This document shows, in pieces, positions 19,956 through 29,848 of a stretch of 64,000 nucleotides of DNA (its first letter is position 1; every line of letters starts with the position of its first letter). The stretch lies in the NCBI GenBank assembly GCA_028687475.1, contig JAQUAB010000001.1, positions 479,716 through 543,715 on the forward strand, in the 5' to 3' direction. Both the position numbers and the translations under genes were made by a program. Under the pieces are notes generated by a model. The model was given only the letters and a program-made list of their open reading frames with translations, made no database searches and was not told the origin of the DNA. This DNA comes from Candidatus Gracilibacteria bacterium (GTDB taxonomy: Bacteria; Patescibacteriota; Gracilibacteria; BD1-5; UBA2023).

Positions 19956-22439
19956 TTATTTTCTCTGTACCATCTTGTAGAACTCGAGTACATCACCTTC
20001 TTCGATAGTGACATCACCCTTGAAGTTGATACCACAATCATTTCCTTCTTCCACTTCGTTCACATCGAGTGGCCCCATCTTCAGATTCGCCACTTCACCA
20101 GAACCAACCTTGCGATCTCCGCGAATGACACGGACCTTTGCACGATTCTCGATCTTTCCTGTCTCGACACCGAGACCAACGATCATCATGGAATTGTTTT
20201 TTCCTGTATAGAAGATTGCCTTCACTTTCGCGATACCGAGTTCTGCCTCATCGAAGCGGATATCGATCATACCTGTGATGATAGCCTCAACCTTTTCGAG
20301 AACATGGTAAATAACCTTCTTGTCGATGAATTCGATCTTCGACTGAGAAAGTGCTGACTTCGCAGCAGGAAGAATACCGACATTGTAGGCAATGAGAAGT
20401 GCCTGAGAAGTTCCTGCCATCATCACATCAGATTGATTGATATCACCGACAGCTGAGTGGATGAATACGACTTGTGTCTCAGGAGTTGAGAGCTTCACGA
20501 GCGCAGACTTGAGTGCTTCGAGCGAACCATTCGAATCAGTCTTGAGAACGATTTTGAGTTGCTTGAGTGCTCCTGACTTCAGGCGAGACATGAGCATTCC
20601 GAGCGATGCACCTTCGAAGGCATGGATGGATTTCTTATTCTTCGCGAGGAGAAACTCTTTCGCACGAGTGGTTGCGAGTTCTGGAGTAGAAACTACCTGG
20701 AGAATATCTCCACCTTCTACTACCTGAGAAAGTCCCGTAATCTGAACTGGAACAGAAGGTCCTGCTTCATCGAGATTTTTTCCCTTGTAGTCCTTGAGTG
20801 TACGAACCTTTCCATAAGCACCAGCACAGACGATATTATCACCCTTGCGGATAGTACCGGTGTTCACGAGGATTGTCGCTACAGAACCGAGCTTCTGATC
20901 AAGATGTGCTTCCACAACAGTTGCAACCGCACCACGATTTGGATTTGCCTTCAGTTCGAGAATCTCTGACTGAAGAAGAATCATATCGAGAAGGTCTTCG
21001 ATACCAAGCCCTGTATGAGCCGATACTGGAACCACAACAGTCGTTCCTCCCCACTCCTCTGGCTGGAGTCCTTGTTCTGCGAGTTGTCCACGGATGAGGT
21101 CGAGGTTCGCCCCTGGCTTATCCATCTTATTCACTGCCACAATAATAGGCACTTCAGCTGCTTTCGCATGATTAATTGATTCTATAGTCTGAGGCTTCAT
21201 ACCTTCATCTGCCGCGATAACGATAACTGCGATATCCGTGAGTTTTGCACCACGAGCACGCATGATCGTGAAGGCTTCATGTCCAGGAGTATCGAGAAAT
21301 GTGATTTTCTTGTCATTGCGCTTCACTTGATAGGCACCGATTTTTTGTGTGATACCACCCGCTTCACCCGATGCAACCGTTGTTTTTCGGATATAGTCGA
21401 GAATCGAGGTCTTACCATGGTCGACATGTCCCATCACAGAGATAATCGGAGAACGTTCGATCAGTCGAGATGGCTCGTCTTCATTGATGAGGTCAGTGAT
21501 ATTTCCATCCATGAGATCAGAGACAGAGACATTCTCAGAAATTTCCTTGATAATCTTGATTCCGAATGCTTCACCGATAAGAAAACATGTATCATAATCG
21601 ATTGGCGCATTGAGATTCACGAGAACACCATTCTTCATGAGCTCTCCGATAACTTTTGCCACTGGAATACCAATCTTGTCAGAAAATTCTTTCACAGAAA
21701 TCACATCACCAATGGCAACTTCTTGTCCTGCGCGATCCACGAGTACCTGGGCAATTTCTTCGATATTTTTCTCTCTTTTCTTGGAACTAATCTTGTTCCC
21801 ACGACGGAATCCTCCATCATCATCACCACCAATCGTCTTCACTCCTTTGCGGAATCCTCCATCGACAATATCTTTTCCATTTTTATCCTTTCTGGATTTC
21901 TTCGCTGTTCCATCCTTCGAAGGAGTCGAAAATCCAATATCACGCTGAAACATTGGCTTCATATCATCACGAAGACGCTTCTGTGGAGCAGATGAATTGT
22001 TATTATTGGAAGTATTTCCATCTTCGCGACGGCGACGAGGAACCTCATCAGGAATCTGCATCACAGGGCGATTCTCGAGCACTTTCACTTTGGATTCTAC
22101 CTTGGAGAAAGAAATCTTCGGAAATCCTCACTTCTTCTCATCACGAGTATCTTTCGGAGTTCATGCATCACGCTTCATCACAGAACGAAGGAGACTCTCA
22201 CTCGCATGTTCGCGCTCAACAAGACGGGCTTTTGGAGTTGGTGCAGATTGCTTGATTTCTGTAGGAGACTCAGTATGAGTTTGACTCTCTGGAACTGGAG
22301 CTTCCGAGGTATTCTCACTCACTTTTTTGATGACAGGCTTGAGCTTGATTTTGAGTGGTTTTTTATCATCACCACCTGATTTCTGAGCCGACTGCATCTG
22401 AGCGTAATAATCATCCTGAGGAGTGCTATTTGGAGCCAT
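19956..22439 (-). CDS. infB: Translation initiation factor IF-2
   Basis: An 827-aa GTPase from ATG 22439. The N-terminal about 250 residues are low-complexity, charged and Asn/Gly-rich, with two TGA read as Gly. The G domain follows: [13 protein letters not shown] (G1), [10 protein letters not shown] (G3), [12 protein letters not shown] (G4) and VPVSAHTG (G5), then domains II-IV ending [16 protein letters not shown]-2 places initiator tRNA in the P site. The gene stands alone with its own promoter and is not linked to nusA. Confidence 0.97.
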
Positions 22440-22587
22440 GAAGGGAAAATGGTTATACATGAGGGATATGTGCACCGAGAGATTCATAACTTCCCCCTAA
22501 GTGTACTAGAGCCAATACACGAAAAGCTCGTATTTCGACAATATGAAATACGAGAGTCCGCGAGAACTCATGCGAAAATGTGCGGTG

Positions 22588-22615
22588 ATATTATGGAAAA
22601 TGGGGATTTTGTCAA
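22588..22615 (-). promoter_or_regulatory. infB promoter
   Basis: Minus-strand TTGACA (22610-22615), 16-bp spacer, TAATAT (22588-22593). The leader before infB would be about 140 nt and contains a hairpin, ctcgtatttc / gaaatacgag, near 22528-22555. Confidence 0.65.
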
Positions 22616-22632
22616 AAAGAAGAATTTAATAT

Positions 22633-22660
22633 TTGACAAATAATACATAAACTTTATAGT
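22633..22660 (+). promoter_or_regulatory. Promoter of the first NUDIX gene
   Basis: TTGACA at 22633-22638, 16-bp spacer, TATAGT at 22655-22660, about 50 bp before the start at 22714. It lies back to back with the infB promoter. Confidence 0.7.
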
Positions 22661-22713
22661 GAAATAAATTACCTTGGATCACTTACCACAATATATTTTA
22701 TATTTTTCAAGTC

Positions 22714-23163
22714 ATGTTATCCCTCACAGAACCTGCAGGTTTTTCTTCAACACCGACATCCGTTGCTTGATGCTTGATTTATCGATTCGAGAATGAAGCA
22801 TTAGAAGTACTTCTTCTCCAACAAGTGAAATGAAATCAACTGTGGGGATTTCCGGGTGGAAAACTTCGTGAATGAGAAACACTCTATGATGGCATGCGCC
22901 GTGAAGTTTACGAGGAAACCGAACTATTTGTTCAGGCAAGAAGTGTACAATATATTAATACATATTATGTAAGAAATGATTTTGGTGACTTTATTTATGC
23001 ACTGTATGCTATGCAACTACCTCCTCATAGCGAAATTAATCTTAATCCAAAAGAACATAAAGATTTTGGTTGGTTTTCAAATACAGAAGCACGTCAGGTA
23101 AATACAATTCCACACACTATCGATTGTATAGAAAAATTTGAATCTTCCGAATATTCAATGTAA
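22714..23163 (+). CDS. NUDIX hydrolase
   Basis: A 149-aa protein, ATG 22714 to TAA 23161-23163, with three TGA as Gly (one inside the NUDIX box). The box GGKLREGETLYDGMRREVYE-ET fits GX5EX7REUXEEXGU with Thr-Glu at the end. NUDIX enzymes hydrolyse nucleoside diphosphates linked to another moiety, often damaged nucleotides; the substrate is not evident. Single-gene unit with promoter and terminator. Confidence 0.88.
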
Positions 23164-23193
23164 AAAAACACGAGTATTTCTCGTGTTTTTTTA
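23162..23193. terminator. Intrinsic terminator between NUDIX and ahpC genes
   Basis: aaaaaaacacgag / ctcgtgttttttt hairpin. It overlaps the NUDIX stop codon and also lies 23 nt after the convergent ahpC stop. Confidence 0.85.
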
Positions 23194-23215
23194 TCTAAAT
23201 ATCAGCTTCAAAAAA

Positions 23216-23830
23216 CTATTGAAGCTCCGCTTCCACTTCTCCTGCAATCTTGATAGACGGCTTGAGAGTTTTTGCACCGAGAGCCCACTTTGCTGGACAT
23301 GCAGTACCAGGATTTGCTTCCATGAACTGAAGTGCTTCGATCTTACGAATGAGCTCATCAGAATTACGACCGAGAGGCCCGCTCGTCACTTCGATACCAC
23401 GACATACACCGTGTGGATCAATGATGAATGTTCCACGAGCAGCGGTTCCATCTTCCATGAGGATACTGTATTTATCAGCAACTTCAAGCGCATGATCTCC
23501 GAGCATCACGTATGGAAAATCCTTCATGAGACCTTCATGTTTCACCCATGCACGATGAGAGAAAATTGTATCCGTAGAAGCCGCGAGAACTGTGACATTG
23601 AGTTCATCGAATTTTGCTTTCGCATCAGCCATATCCTTCAACTCGGTAGGACAGACGAAAGTGAAATCCGCTGGATAATAGAAAAGTACCGTCCACTTCC
23701 CTTGGAGAGACTCGAGAGAAACTTGAATTGTATCATCCTTCACTGGATCATACGCTGGAAGATCGAAACTTGGTGCAGGCGCATCGATTTTTACCTGTTC
23801 GAACATGAATTCGTTATTGCAGCAAGACAT
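23216..23830 (-). CDS. ahpC: Typical 2-Cys peroxiredoxin (AhpC/Prx1 family)
   Basis: A 204-aa thiol peroxidase reducing hydrogen peroxide and organic peroxides. The peroxidatic Cys lies in FYYPADFTFVCPTE (about residue 60) and the resolving Cys in PGTACPAKWALG (about residue 178). RGTFIIDPHG is the usual mid-domain motif. No ahpF reductase gene is adjacent. It is divergent from a Fur-family gene, with a Fur/PerR-like palindrome between, so peroxide- or metal-dependent control is likely. Confidence 0.93.
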   Translation of the reverse strand: MSCCNNEFMFEQVKIDAPAPSFDLPAYDPVKDDTIQVSLESLQGKWTVLFYYPADFTFVCPTELKDMADAKAKFDELNVTVLAASTDTIFSHRAWVKHEGLMKDFPYVMLGDHALEVADKYSILMEDGTAARGTFIIDPHGVCRGIEVTSGPLGRNSDELIRKIEALQFMEANPGTACPAKWALGAKTLKPSIKIAGEVEAELQ

Positions 23831-23940
23831 ACTATATAGTTGGTTAGTAATTAGGAAATAGTTATTAGATGGAACCTTTTGTTATTCCGTAGGAATCCCT
23901 TTTCCTTAAACTTATGGAAAAGAAAGTAACAACACACAGG

Positions 23941-23968
23941 AGTATATAAATATTTCTCTGGAAATCAA
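23941..23968 (-). promoter_or_regulatory. ahpC promoter
   Basis: Minus-strand TTGATT (23963-23968), 16-bp spacer, TATACT (23941-23946). The palindromic box at 23976-23990 begins 7 bp upstream of the -35. Confidence 0.65.
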
Positions 23969-23975
23969 ATGAAAA

Positions 23976-23990
23976 TGAGAATTATTCTCA
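23976..23990. promoter_or_regulatory. Fur/PerR-type operator (7-1-7 palindrome)
   Basis: tgagaattattctca is a perfect 7-1-7 inverted repeat of the form bound by Fur and PerR proteins. It sits in the divergent ahpC/fur intergenic region, close to the -35 elements of both genes. Confidence 0.8.
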
Positions 23991-24000
23991 TTAAAAATGA

Positions 24001-24028
24001 TTGCTTTTTCGAGAAATTTTCTCATAAT
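24001..24028 (+). promoter_or_regulatory. Promoter of the Fur-family gene
   Basis: TTGCTT at 24001-24006, 16-bp spacer, CATAAT at 24023-24028, 22 bp before the start codon. Confidence 0.55.
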
Positions 24029-24050
24029 ACGCGCATATTTTTCATGAGCC

Positions 24051-24389
24051 ATGCGAAAACACCAATACCGCGACATCATCTGTAATACTTGTGACTGTCG
24101 TCATCTCTCCGCTGAGGACATCTACGAGGAAGTGCGTGTTCGCGAGCCAAAAATCGGACGAGCAACCGTCTATCGCAATATTGAAGCCATGGCAGAAGAA
24201 TGAACACTCAGACGTTTTCCTGGCATCAATGGGAAAACCTACTATGAGTGCAATGACGAAACCCATGCGCACTTAGTCGATGAGAAAACCGGAATTTTCT
24301 GTGATTTTCCTATAGAAAATGTCTGCCTCAAAAGTATCCCTTCTGGATATGAAGTCTCTGAAATCCGCATCCAAATACGAAAAATATAA
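24051..24389 (+). CDS. Fur-family metal/peroxide-responsive repressor
   Basis: A 112-aa protein, ATG 24051 to TAA 24387-24389, with one TGA as Gly in EEGTLRRF. The winged helix HLSAEDIYEEVR...IGRATVYRNIEAMAEEG is clear. The C-terminal sensor keeps YYECNDETHAHLVDEKTGIFCDF. Compared with about 140 aa in typical Fur/PerR, the N-terminal helix and C-terminus are short, and the CxxC zinc pair near the end is absent. Gene order with ahpC and the shared box suggest a PerR role with autoregulation. Confidence 0.88.
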
Positions 24390-24391
24390 TT

Positions 24392-25123
24392 ATGAAATCT
24401 GTTATTTCCATTTCTCATCTTTCGAAAAAAGTCGGAAAATCTCTTCTCCTCAAGGATCTCAATCTCTCTATCAAAAAGGGAGAGGTTTTCGGTTTTCTCG
24501 GGCCCAATGGTGCTGGAAAAACAACAACGATGAAGTGTATTCTTGGCATCATGAAGCCAAGTGAAGGAGAAGTAAAAATCTTCTGAAGTACTATCGATGA
24601 TATTGCGGTTCGCAAACGTATCGGATTTATGCCAGAAAATACCTATCTCTACAAATATCTCACGGGGGATGAATTTCTCGACTTCAATGGGGCTTTCTAT
24701 GGACTCCATGGTGAAGACCTCCAGAAACGAAAAGACTTCATTCTCGAGAAAGTAGGACTTCTCCATGCTCGCAACAAGCGACTCAATGCCTACTCGAAAG
24801 GAATGCTCCAGCGTATTGGACTCGCTCAAGCGATTCTCCATGACCCGGAACTTATTTTTCTCGATGAACCGATGAGTGGACTGGATCCTATCGGACGCAA
24901 GATGGTGAAAGACTTGATGCTTGAGCTCAAAAATGAAGGAAAAACCCTTTTCTTCAACACACATATCCTCTCCGATGTAGAAGCGGTCTGTGATACTTTT
25001 GCTATTATTTCTGTCGGTGAAATCATCACCAATATGCGCGTCGACGAACTCACCGAACCACTCGAAGATTTCTTCATGAAACAGATCGATGAAAGTGCAC
25101 TCCATGTATCCAAACTCCAATAA
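24392..25123 (+). CDS. ABC transporter ATPase, no permease nearby
   Basis: A 243-aa ATPase starting 2 nt after the Fur-family stop, so it is probably cotranscribed. Walker A GPNGAGKTTT (about residues 38-47), signature YSKGMLQRIGLAQAI, Walker B LIFLDEPMSGLDP and switch NTHILSD are present. The C-terminal part resembles the CcmA/NatA exporter group. One TGA (24584-24586) is read as Gly. The next gene is mnmA, so the membrane partner must be elsewhere. Confidence 0.85.
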
Positions 25124-25127
25124 TACG

Positions 25128-26222
25128 ATGACTAAAATTCTTGTCTGACTCTCGGGCTGAGTAGACTCAGCTGTATCGGCGTACCTCCTGAAAAAAGAGG
25201 GGCATGAGGTGTCGTGTGGATTCATGATCAACTATCTCGACGAGGAAAATCCAGGAAATTGCCCAACCAAGGCCGACCTCGAAGAAGCGAGAAGAGTAGC
25301 TGAATACTTGGAACTTCCATTCTATACTTTCGATTATCGGGAGGAATATGAAAAACGCATTGTCGAATATATTTATCGAGAATATGAAGCAGGAAGAACT
25401 CCGAATCCTGATGTCTTCTGCAATAATCTCGTGAAGTTCGATATTTTTCTAGAGGAAGCACTCGCACTCGGATTCTCGGGAATCGCCACAGGACACTATG
25501 CAAGAATCATGAAAAATTCAAAATTAAAAATTCAAAATATTGGTACAGATAATCTTGAATCTTGAATCTTGAATCTTGAATTATATAAGTGAGTCGATCC
25601 AAACAAAGACCAATCCTATTTTCTGTCGCGACTTTCCCCTTTCCAGATTTCGAAAGCCTATTTCCCTATCGGTCACCTTCTGAAATCCGAAGTCCGAGAA
25701 ATCGCAAAAGCAGTATGACTTCCGAATGCAGACAGAAAAGATAGTCAATGACTCTGTTTTATCGGAAAGGTTTCGATGAAAGAATTTCTCGAACGCCGAA
25801 TCGACAAAAAGCCTGGAAATATACTCGATACCAATGGAAAAGTAGTTTGAACTCACGAAGGCGCTTTTTCCTATACCATCGGGCAACGTCGTGGTATTCA
25901 GGTTGGTGGTGGCCCAGCACTCTTTGTGATTGGGAAAAATATAAAAGAGAATACGATTACCGTCGGAACAGAAGCAGAATTGAGTCTATTTTCGAAAAAT
26001 TGCACTCTCTCTGATTGGGTCGGACATCTTCCAGAAGAATGAAGAATATATGGTGCAAAAATCAGATACCGACAAGAAGATCAGAAGTGTCAGATAACAA
26101 TGAACAATGAACAATGAACAATGAACATAGTATTCGAACAGAATCAACGTGCCATCACTTCTGGGCAAATCTGTGTCATCTATGACGGAGAAATCGTTGT
26201 AGGAAGCGGAATTATCCAATAA
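25128..26222 (+). CDS. mnmA: tRNA-specific 2-thiouridylase MnmA
   Basis: A 364-aa enzyme that thiolates U34 of Lys, Glu and Gln tRNAs. The PP-loop VGLSGGVDSA has both non-adjacent Gly encoded by TGA (25146-25148 and 25158-25160). Catalytic Cys are in [10 protein letters not shown] and [21 protein letters not shown] and YTIGQRRGI are conserved. Two stretches look foreign: about 84 nt of AT-rich simple repeats (25505-25590) between ATGHYARI and KGVDPNKD, and a repeated caatgaa word (26097-26126) near the C-terminus. Both keep the frame. Confidence 0.93.
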
Positions 26223-26232
26223 TGAACACGCC

Positions 26233-26340
26233 ATGAAACCTCGAGAAAAAGCAAAATATGAGTATACATTGGTCATTGTGGAATGAATCATCGGTATGAT
26301 TTTCGTATTGATTGTCATATTCGTCGTGAAGAGTTTATAA
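26233..26340 (+). CDS. Possible 35-aa single-span membrane peptide
   Basis: ATG 26233 to TAA 26338-26340 with one TGA as Gly. After a charged head (KPREKAKYEYT) comes one strongly hydrophobic helix (GIIGMIFVLIVIFVV) ending KSL. It lies 10 nt after mnmA and directly before a terminator that overlaps its stop codon. Confidence 0.45.
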
Positions 26341-26361
26341 AATCCCCTTTCGGGGATTTTT
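26337..26361. terminator. Intrinsic terminator between mnmA unit and dnaQ-like gene
   Basis: aaaatcccc, ttt, cggggattttt hairpin. It ends just before the stop of the convergent exonuclease gene. Confidence 0.85.
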
Positions 26362-26961
26362 CTAAAACAGTCGCATCACGTTATTCGTCTCAAGTGTTAT
26401 CACTCATCGATTCGCCAGTTCGACGAAGGAACGCATAGTTGCTTCCACATCGACCATTGCATTATGTGCTCATTCGAACCATTCATCGAAGAGAAATTTA
26501 TGCAGTTCTGCGAGTTTCGGTGGCTTGAATGAGAATCCACGTCATTGGAGTTTGCAATAATCCGTCGAAGAACGCATCGTACAGATGCTTTTCATCGGAG
26601 AATAATCTCCTTTTCGTCCAATACGCTGGAGTTCATAGGAGAGAATTTCTTCATCGAATTCGATATTGTGTCCCGCGACAATATCTGCACGATTCAATAC
26701 TCGAAGGATTGAATCTGCATGTGCAGAAAATGAAAGTTTATCTGCCACATCCTTATCGTAGATTCCATGAACCTGCGATGAAGCAAAAGGAATAGAAATT
26801 GCGGGCTTAATCATGATATCATGTCGTTCGAGTTCTGTATATACACCATCCGTATAATCTCCTTCGATAGCGGCAAATTGGACAATATATGGTTGCTGAG
26901 CGATATCACCTCCGCGAGTAGGAAATCCGGTTGTTTCTGTATCCCAAACACAAATACGCAT
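26362..26961 (-). CDS. DnaQ-like (DEDD) 3'-5' exonuclease
   Basis: A 199-aa protein, ATG 26961 to TAG 26362-26364, with three TGA as Gly. ExoI motif VWDTETTGFP (residues about 5-14), ExoII AGHNIEFDEEIL and the late GAHNAMVDVEATM (His-x4-Asp) are visible, where the Gly before Ala-His is TGA. It is a stand-alone proofreading-type exonuclease, as in DNA polymerase III epsilon, with no polymerase or GIY-YIG domain attached. Confidence 0.85.
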
Positions 26962-26994
26962 AATAGAAAATTATAGGTAACTAAATAAAAAGAT

Positions 26995-27118
26995 TCCTCT
27001 TTTTGTCATTCCGACGATAGGAGGAATCTCTTTTTCTTTTACTTATGAGAAAATAGCATTCTGATTCACATAAGATGATTCTGAGAGCGATCCCTCGACT
27101 ACGCTCGGGATGATAAAA
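26995..27118. repeat. Dispersed palindromic repeat between dnaQ-like gene and secY
   Basis: It contains gtcattccgacgataggagg followed by aatctcttttt, and further on ccctcgactacgctcggga. The first half matches, inverted, the right side of the repeat at 44396-44530. Confidence 0.65.
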
Positions 27119-27129
27119 TGTTGATAAAA

Positions 27130-28452
27130 TTAGTAGAATTTCTTGTAATCGAAACTCTTCATATCGGTATCAATACGGCGAATAATATCGAGAATAACAC
27201 CTACTACGATGATAAGTCCAGAACCAGAAATGAGAAAATCAATATTCGTTGTTCCACTAGAACCGAAAATTCCAAAGTCATTATTAATTTTCGTAATCGC
27301 GTATGGAAATACGGCAATGATAGCCAGGAATAAACCTCAGAAAAGATTCAAACGATCAGAAACTTGCTGAAGAAATGTTGCTGTCTCGCGACCTGGACGA
27401 ACACCCGGAATATAACCACCACGCTTTTGGATACTTTCTGCTACTTCTGTCGTATTGAACGTGATAGATACATAGAAGAATGCAAATCCGAGAACGAGAA
27501 GTGCATAGACGACAATATATATCCAACCTGGATTTTGCATAGAAAGGTTCGTAGCGAGCCATTCACCGATAGTTGCTGATGTTCCAGAACCTCTTTTCTG
27601 AAGAATCTGACCAATAAGCGATGGGAATGTGATGAGTGCGACCGCAAAGATAATAGGAACCATACCTGCCTGATTCACACGAATCGGAAAATACGAACGT
27701 TCATCACGACCAGTACGAGTATAGACGAGAGGAACTTTTCTATATCCTTCAGTGAACTTCACGATGATATAAATAACTGCAACTGTAAGAAGTGTAAGAA
27801 TAACGAGAAGTTGGTAACTTCCAGCAGTGATATAGTTCATGATGTGTGTTGGAACACCGGCAAGAACACCAGCAAAGATGATAATTGACGAACCATTTCC
27901 GATACCTGCCTCTGTGATGATATCACCAAGCCAGAGAAGAATCATCGTACCAGCAGTAATAAAAAGCATGGCAGGAAAAACTACTCCCCAGAAATTGCTT
28001 GTGTTGATAATCTGTGCACTTGAATCTCCTGTACCGATAAGGGTATTCAGAAGGTAGATCATACCATAACTCTGAGCAAGCGCGAGAGGAACTGTGAGAT
28101 AACGTGTGTAATTATTCATTTTTTTCTGTCCTTGTTCTCCTTCTTTCTTGAGTGCTTCAAGTGATGGAATAATAACCGCAAGAAGTTGGATAATGATAGT
28201 TGCATTGATGTATGGTGCGAGACCCATGAGAATAATCGAGAAGCTCTCAAGTCCACCACCCATAATAGAACCAAAAAATGCGAGTTGTGTATTCGCACGA
28301 AGTTGTTCTGTAAACGCTTCGAGAAGAGCCACGTTCACCCCAGGAACTGGAATGACAGAAAGAAGCTTATACACGGCAACAATTCCAAGAGTCACAAGAA
28401 TCTTTTTTCGAATATGCTCGGTTGCCCAAACTTTTTTAAGATTTGTAATCAT
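27130..28452 (-). CDS. secY: Protein translocase subunit SecY
   Basis: A 440-aa integral membrane protein with ten hydrophobic segments. The plug region SIMGGGLESFSIILMGLAPYINATIIIQLL and the cytoplasmic loop GIGNGSSIIIFAGVLAGVP are typical. A TGA at 27337-27339 is read as Gly in the penultimate segment, restoring the final about 69 residues. It forms the SecYEG channel. Adenylate kinase and map, often next to secY, are absent; downstream come repeats and the exonuclease gene. Confidence 0.97.
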
Positions 28453-28534
28453 ACAATAAGAAGAAATAATAAGAACGCTAAACCCGCGTATTGTAGAGAA
28501 AAATATGGAAAAAGCAAAGGATTTTTTTGGTATG

Positions 28535-28560
28535 AAAAAACTCCCCTTTCGAGGAGTTTT
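28535..28560 (-). terminator. Intrinsic terminator between rplO and secY
   Basis: aaaaaactcc, loop cctttcg, aggagtttt. It falls between the end of the ribosomal cluster and secY, so secY may need readthrough or its own promoter. Confidence 0.7.
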
Positions 28561-28571
28561 GAGAAATTCTA

Positions 28572-29024
28572 TTAATTGTTTGCAGTTCCACCAGCCTTCT
28601 CGATTGCCACTTTTGCAGCTTCAGAGTAAGCATCAGCAGTAACTATTACTTTTGAAGTGAGAGTTCCACGTCCGAGAACCTTGAGAAGCTTTCCCTTCGC
28701 ACGAACGATACGACGCTCGTAGAGAATTGCGTAGTCCACTTCAGTCACTCCGGAGAGAGCAAGAGCTTCGATTTGATCGAGATTCACAGTTACATATTCT
28801 TTTGGAGCATATGCTGTAAATCCTCTTTTCTTTGGAGTTCGCATGAAGAGACGAGTTTGTCCTCCTTCGAATGTTGGATAACGCTTTCCTTTACCTGTAC
28901 GAGAGTTCTGACCATTCATACCACGACCAGATGTTCCTCCGATTCCAGAACCAACACCACGAGCCACGCGACGTGGACGAGTCTGAGAACCAGGATTTGG
29001 TTTAAGTGTAGAGAGATTTGTCAT
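28572..29024 (-). CDS. rplO: 50S ribosomal protein L15
   Basis: A 150-aa uL15 with the Gly/Arg-rich start (RRVARGVGSGIGGTSGRGMN) and FEGGQTRLFMRTPKKRGF. It directly follows rpsE; the usual intervening rpmD (L30) is absent. Confidence 0.96.
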   Translation of the reverse strand: MTNLSTLKPNPGSQTRPRRVARGVGSGIGGTSGRGMNGQNSRTGKGKRYPTFEGGQTRLFMRTPKKRGFTAYAPKEYVTVNLDQIEALALSGVTEVDYAILYERRIVRAKGKLLKVLGRGTLTSKVIVTADAYSEAAKVAIEKAGGTANN

Positions 29025-29104
29025 AAAGTAGTAATTAGTTGGATAGTAATTGGTTGGATAGTAATTGGTTTCGACTAGTAAGTAGTCACCAATCTACTAA
29101 CACA

Positions 29105-29812
29105 CTATTCTGCTTTTTTCTTTGCTGGAGCCTTCTTTGCTGCTGGCTTTTTTGCTGGAGCAACTTCAGAAGTTATTGTCTCTTCAGATGCATTCTTCTT
29201 AGAAAAAGAAGTAACAAGGTGAAGAGGTTTCAATGCTGCAAGTGCAGACATAGTTACGCGAGCATTCGTAATCTTGTTTGGAGCACCGTGTTGTTTTGCG
29301 ATCACGTCCTTCACTCCAGAAACCGCGAAAATCTTTCGAACTGAACCACCAGCGATGATACCAGTACCTGGATGAGCAGGATGAATGAAGAGTGAAGAGG
29401 ATTTGTAGTTTGCAGATACATCGTGTGGAATAGTACCGTTCACGATTGGGAATGTGATGAGATTCTTCTTTGCATCACGGATTGCCTTTTCGATAGCAAC
29501 CTGTACTTCACCAGCCTTTCCTGTACCGAGACCAACACGTCCTTTTCCATCACCGATAACGATAGATGCACGGAAACGAATCTGACGACCACCGGCAGTC
29601 ACACGAGTTACACGATCGATAGCAAGAAGTTCTTCTTTGAATTCCTTCTCCTCTTCACGCATACCGTCACGGCGTGGCTTGCGGTCACCTCTTGGTCCTG
29701 AACGTTCGTGACGTGGACGAGAAGTTCCTTCAGCAGGAGTTGTAGGAGTAGTTGTTGCTTCTACTGGAGTTTCTGGTGTAGTCTCAGGATTTTGATTCTG
29801 AATATCTGACAT
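29105..29812 (-). CDS. rpsE: 30S ribosomal protein S5
   Basis: A 235-aa uS5 core with VTAGGRQIRFRASIVIGDGK and GTGIIAGGSVRKIFAVSGVK. It is extended at both ends: an acidic Thr/Pro-rich N-terminus (about 55 residues) and a Lys/Ala-rich tail (AKKPAAKKAPAKKKAE). Typical S5 is about 165 aa. Confidence 0.96.
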   Translation of the reverse strand: MSDIQNQNPETTPETPVEATTTPTTPAEGTSRPRHERSGPRGDRKPRRDGMREEEKEFKEELLAIDRVTRVTAGGRQIRFRASIVIGDGKGRVGLGTGKAGEVQVAIEKAIRDAKKNLITFPIVNGTIPHDVSANYKSSSLFIHPAHPGTGIIAGGSVRKIFAVSGVKDVIAKQHGAPNKITNARVTMSALAALKPLHLVTSFSKKNASEETITSEVAPAKKPAAKKAPAKKKAE

Positions 29813-29848
29813 ACGAAAAAGTGAGAAAAAAATTATGAAAATCGGAAA

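Noticed and set aside
21279..21995. Long ORF on the plus strand opposite infB (238 aa), and similar ones opposite rsmB-like and proS genes
   Set aside because: They are antisense shadows of well-identified genes, with no start context or family match.
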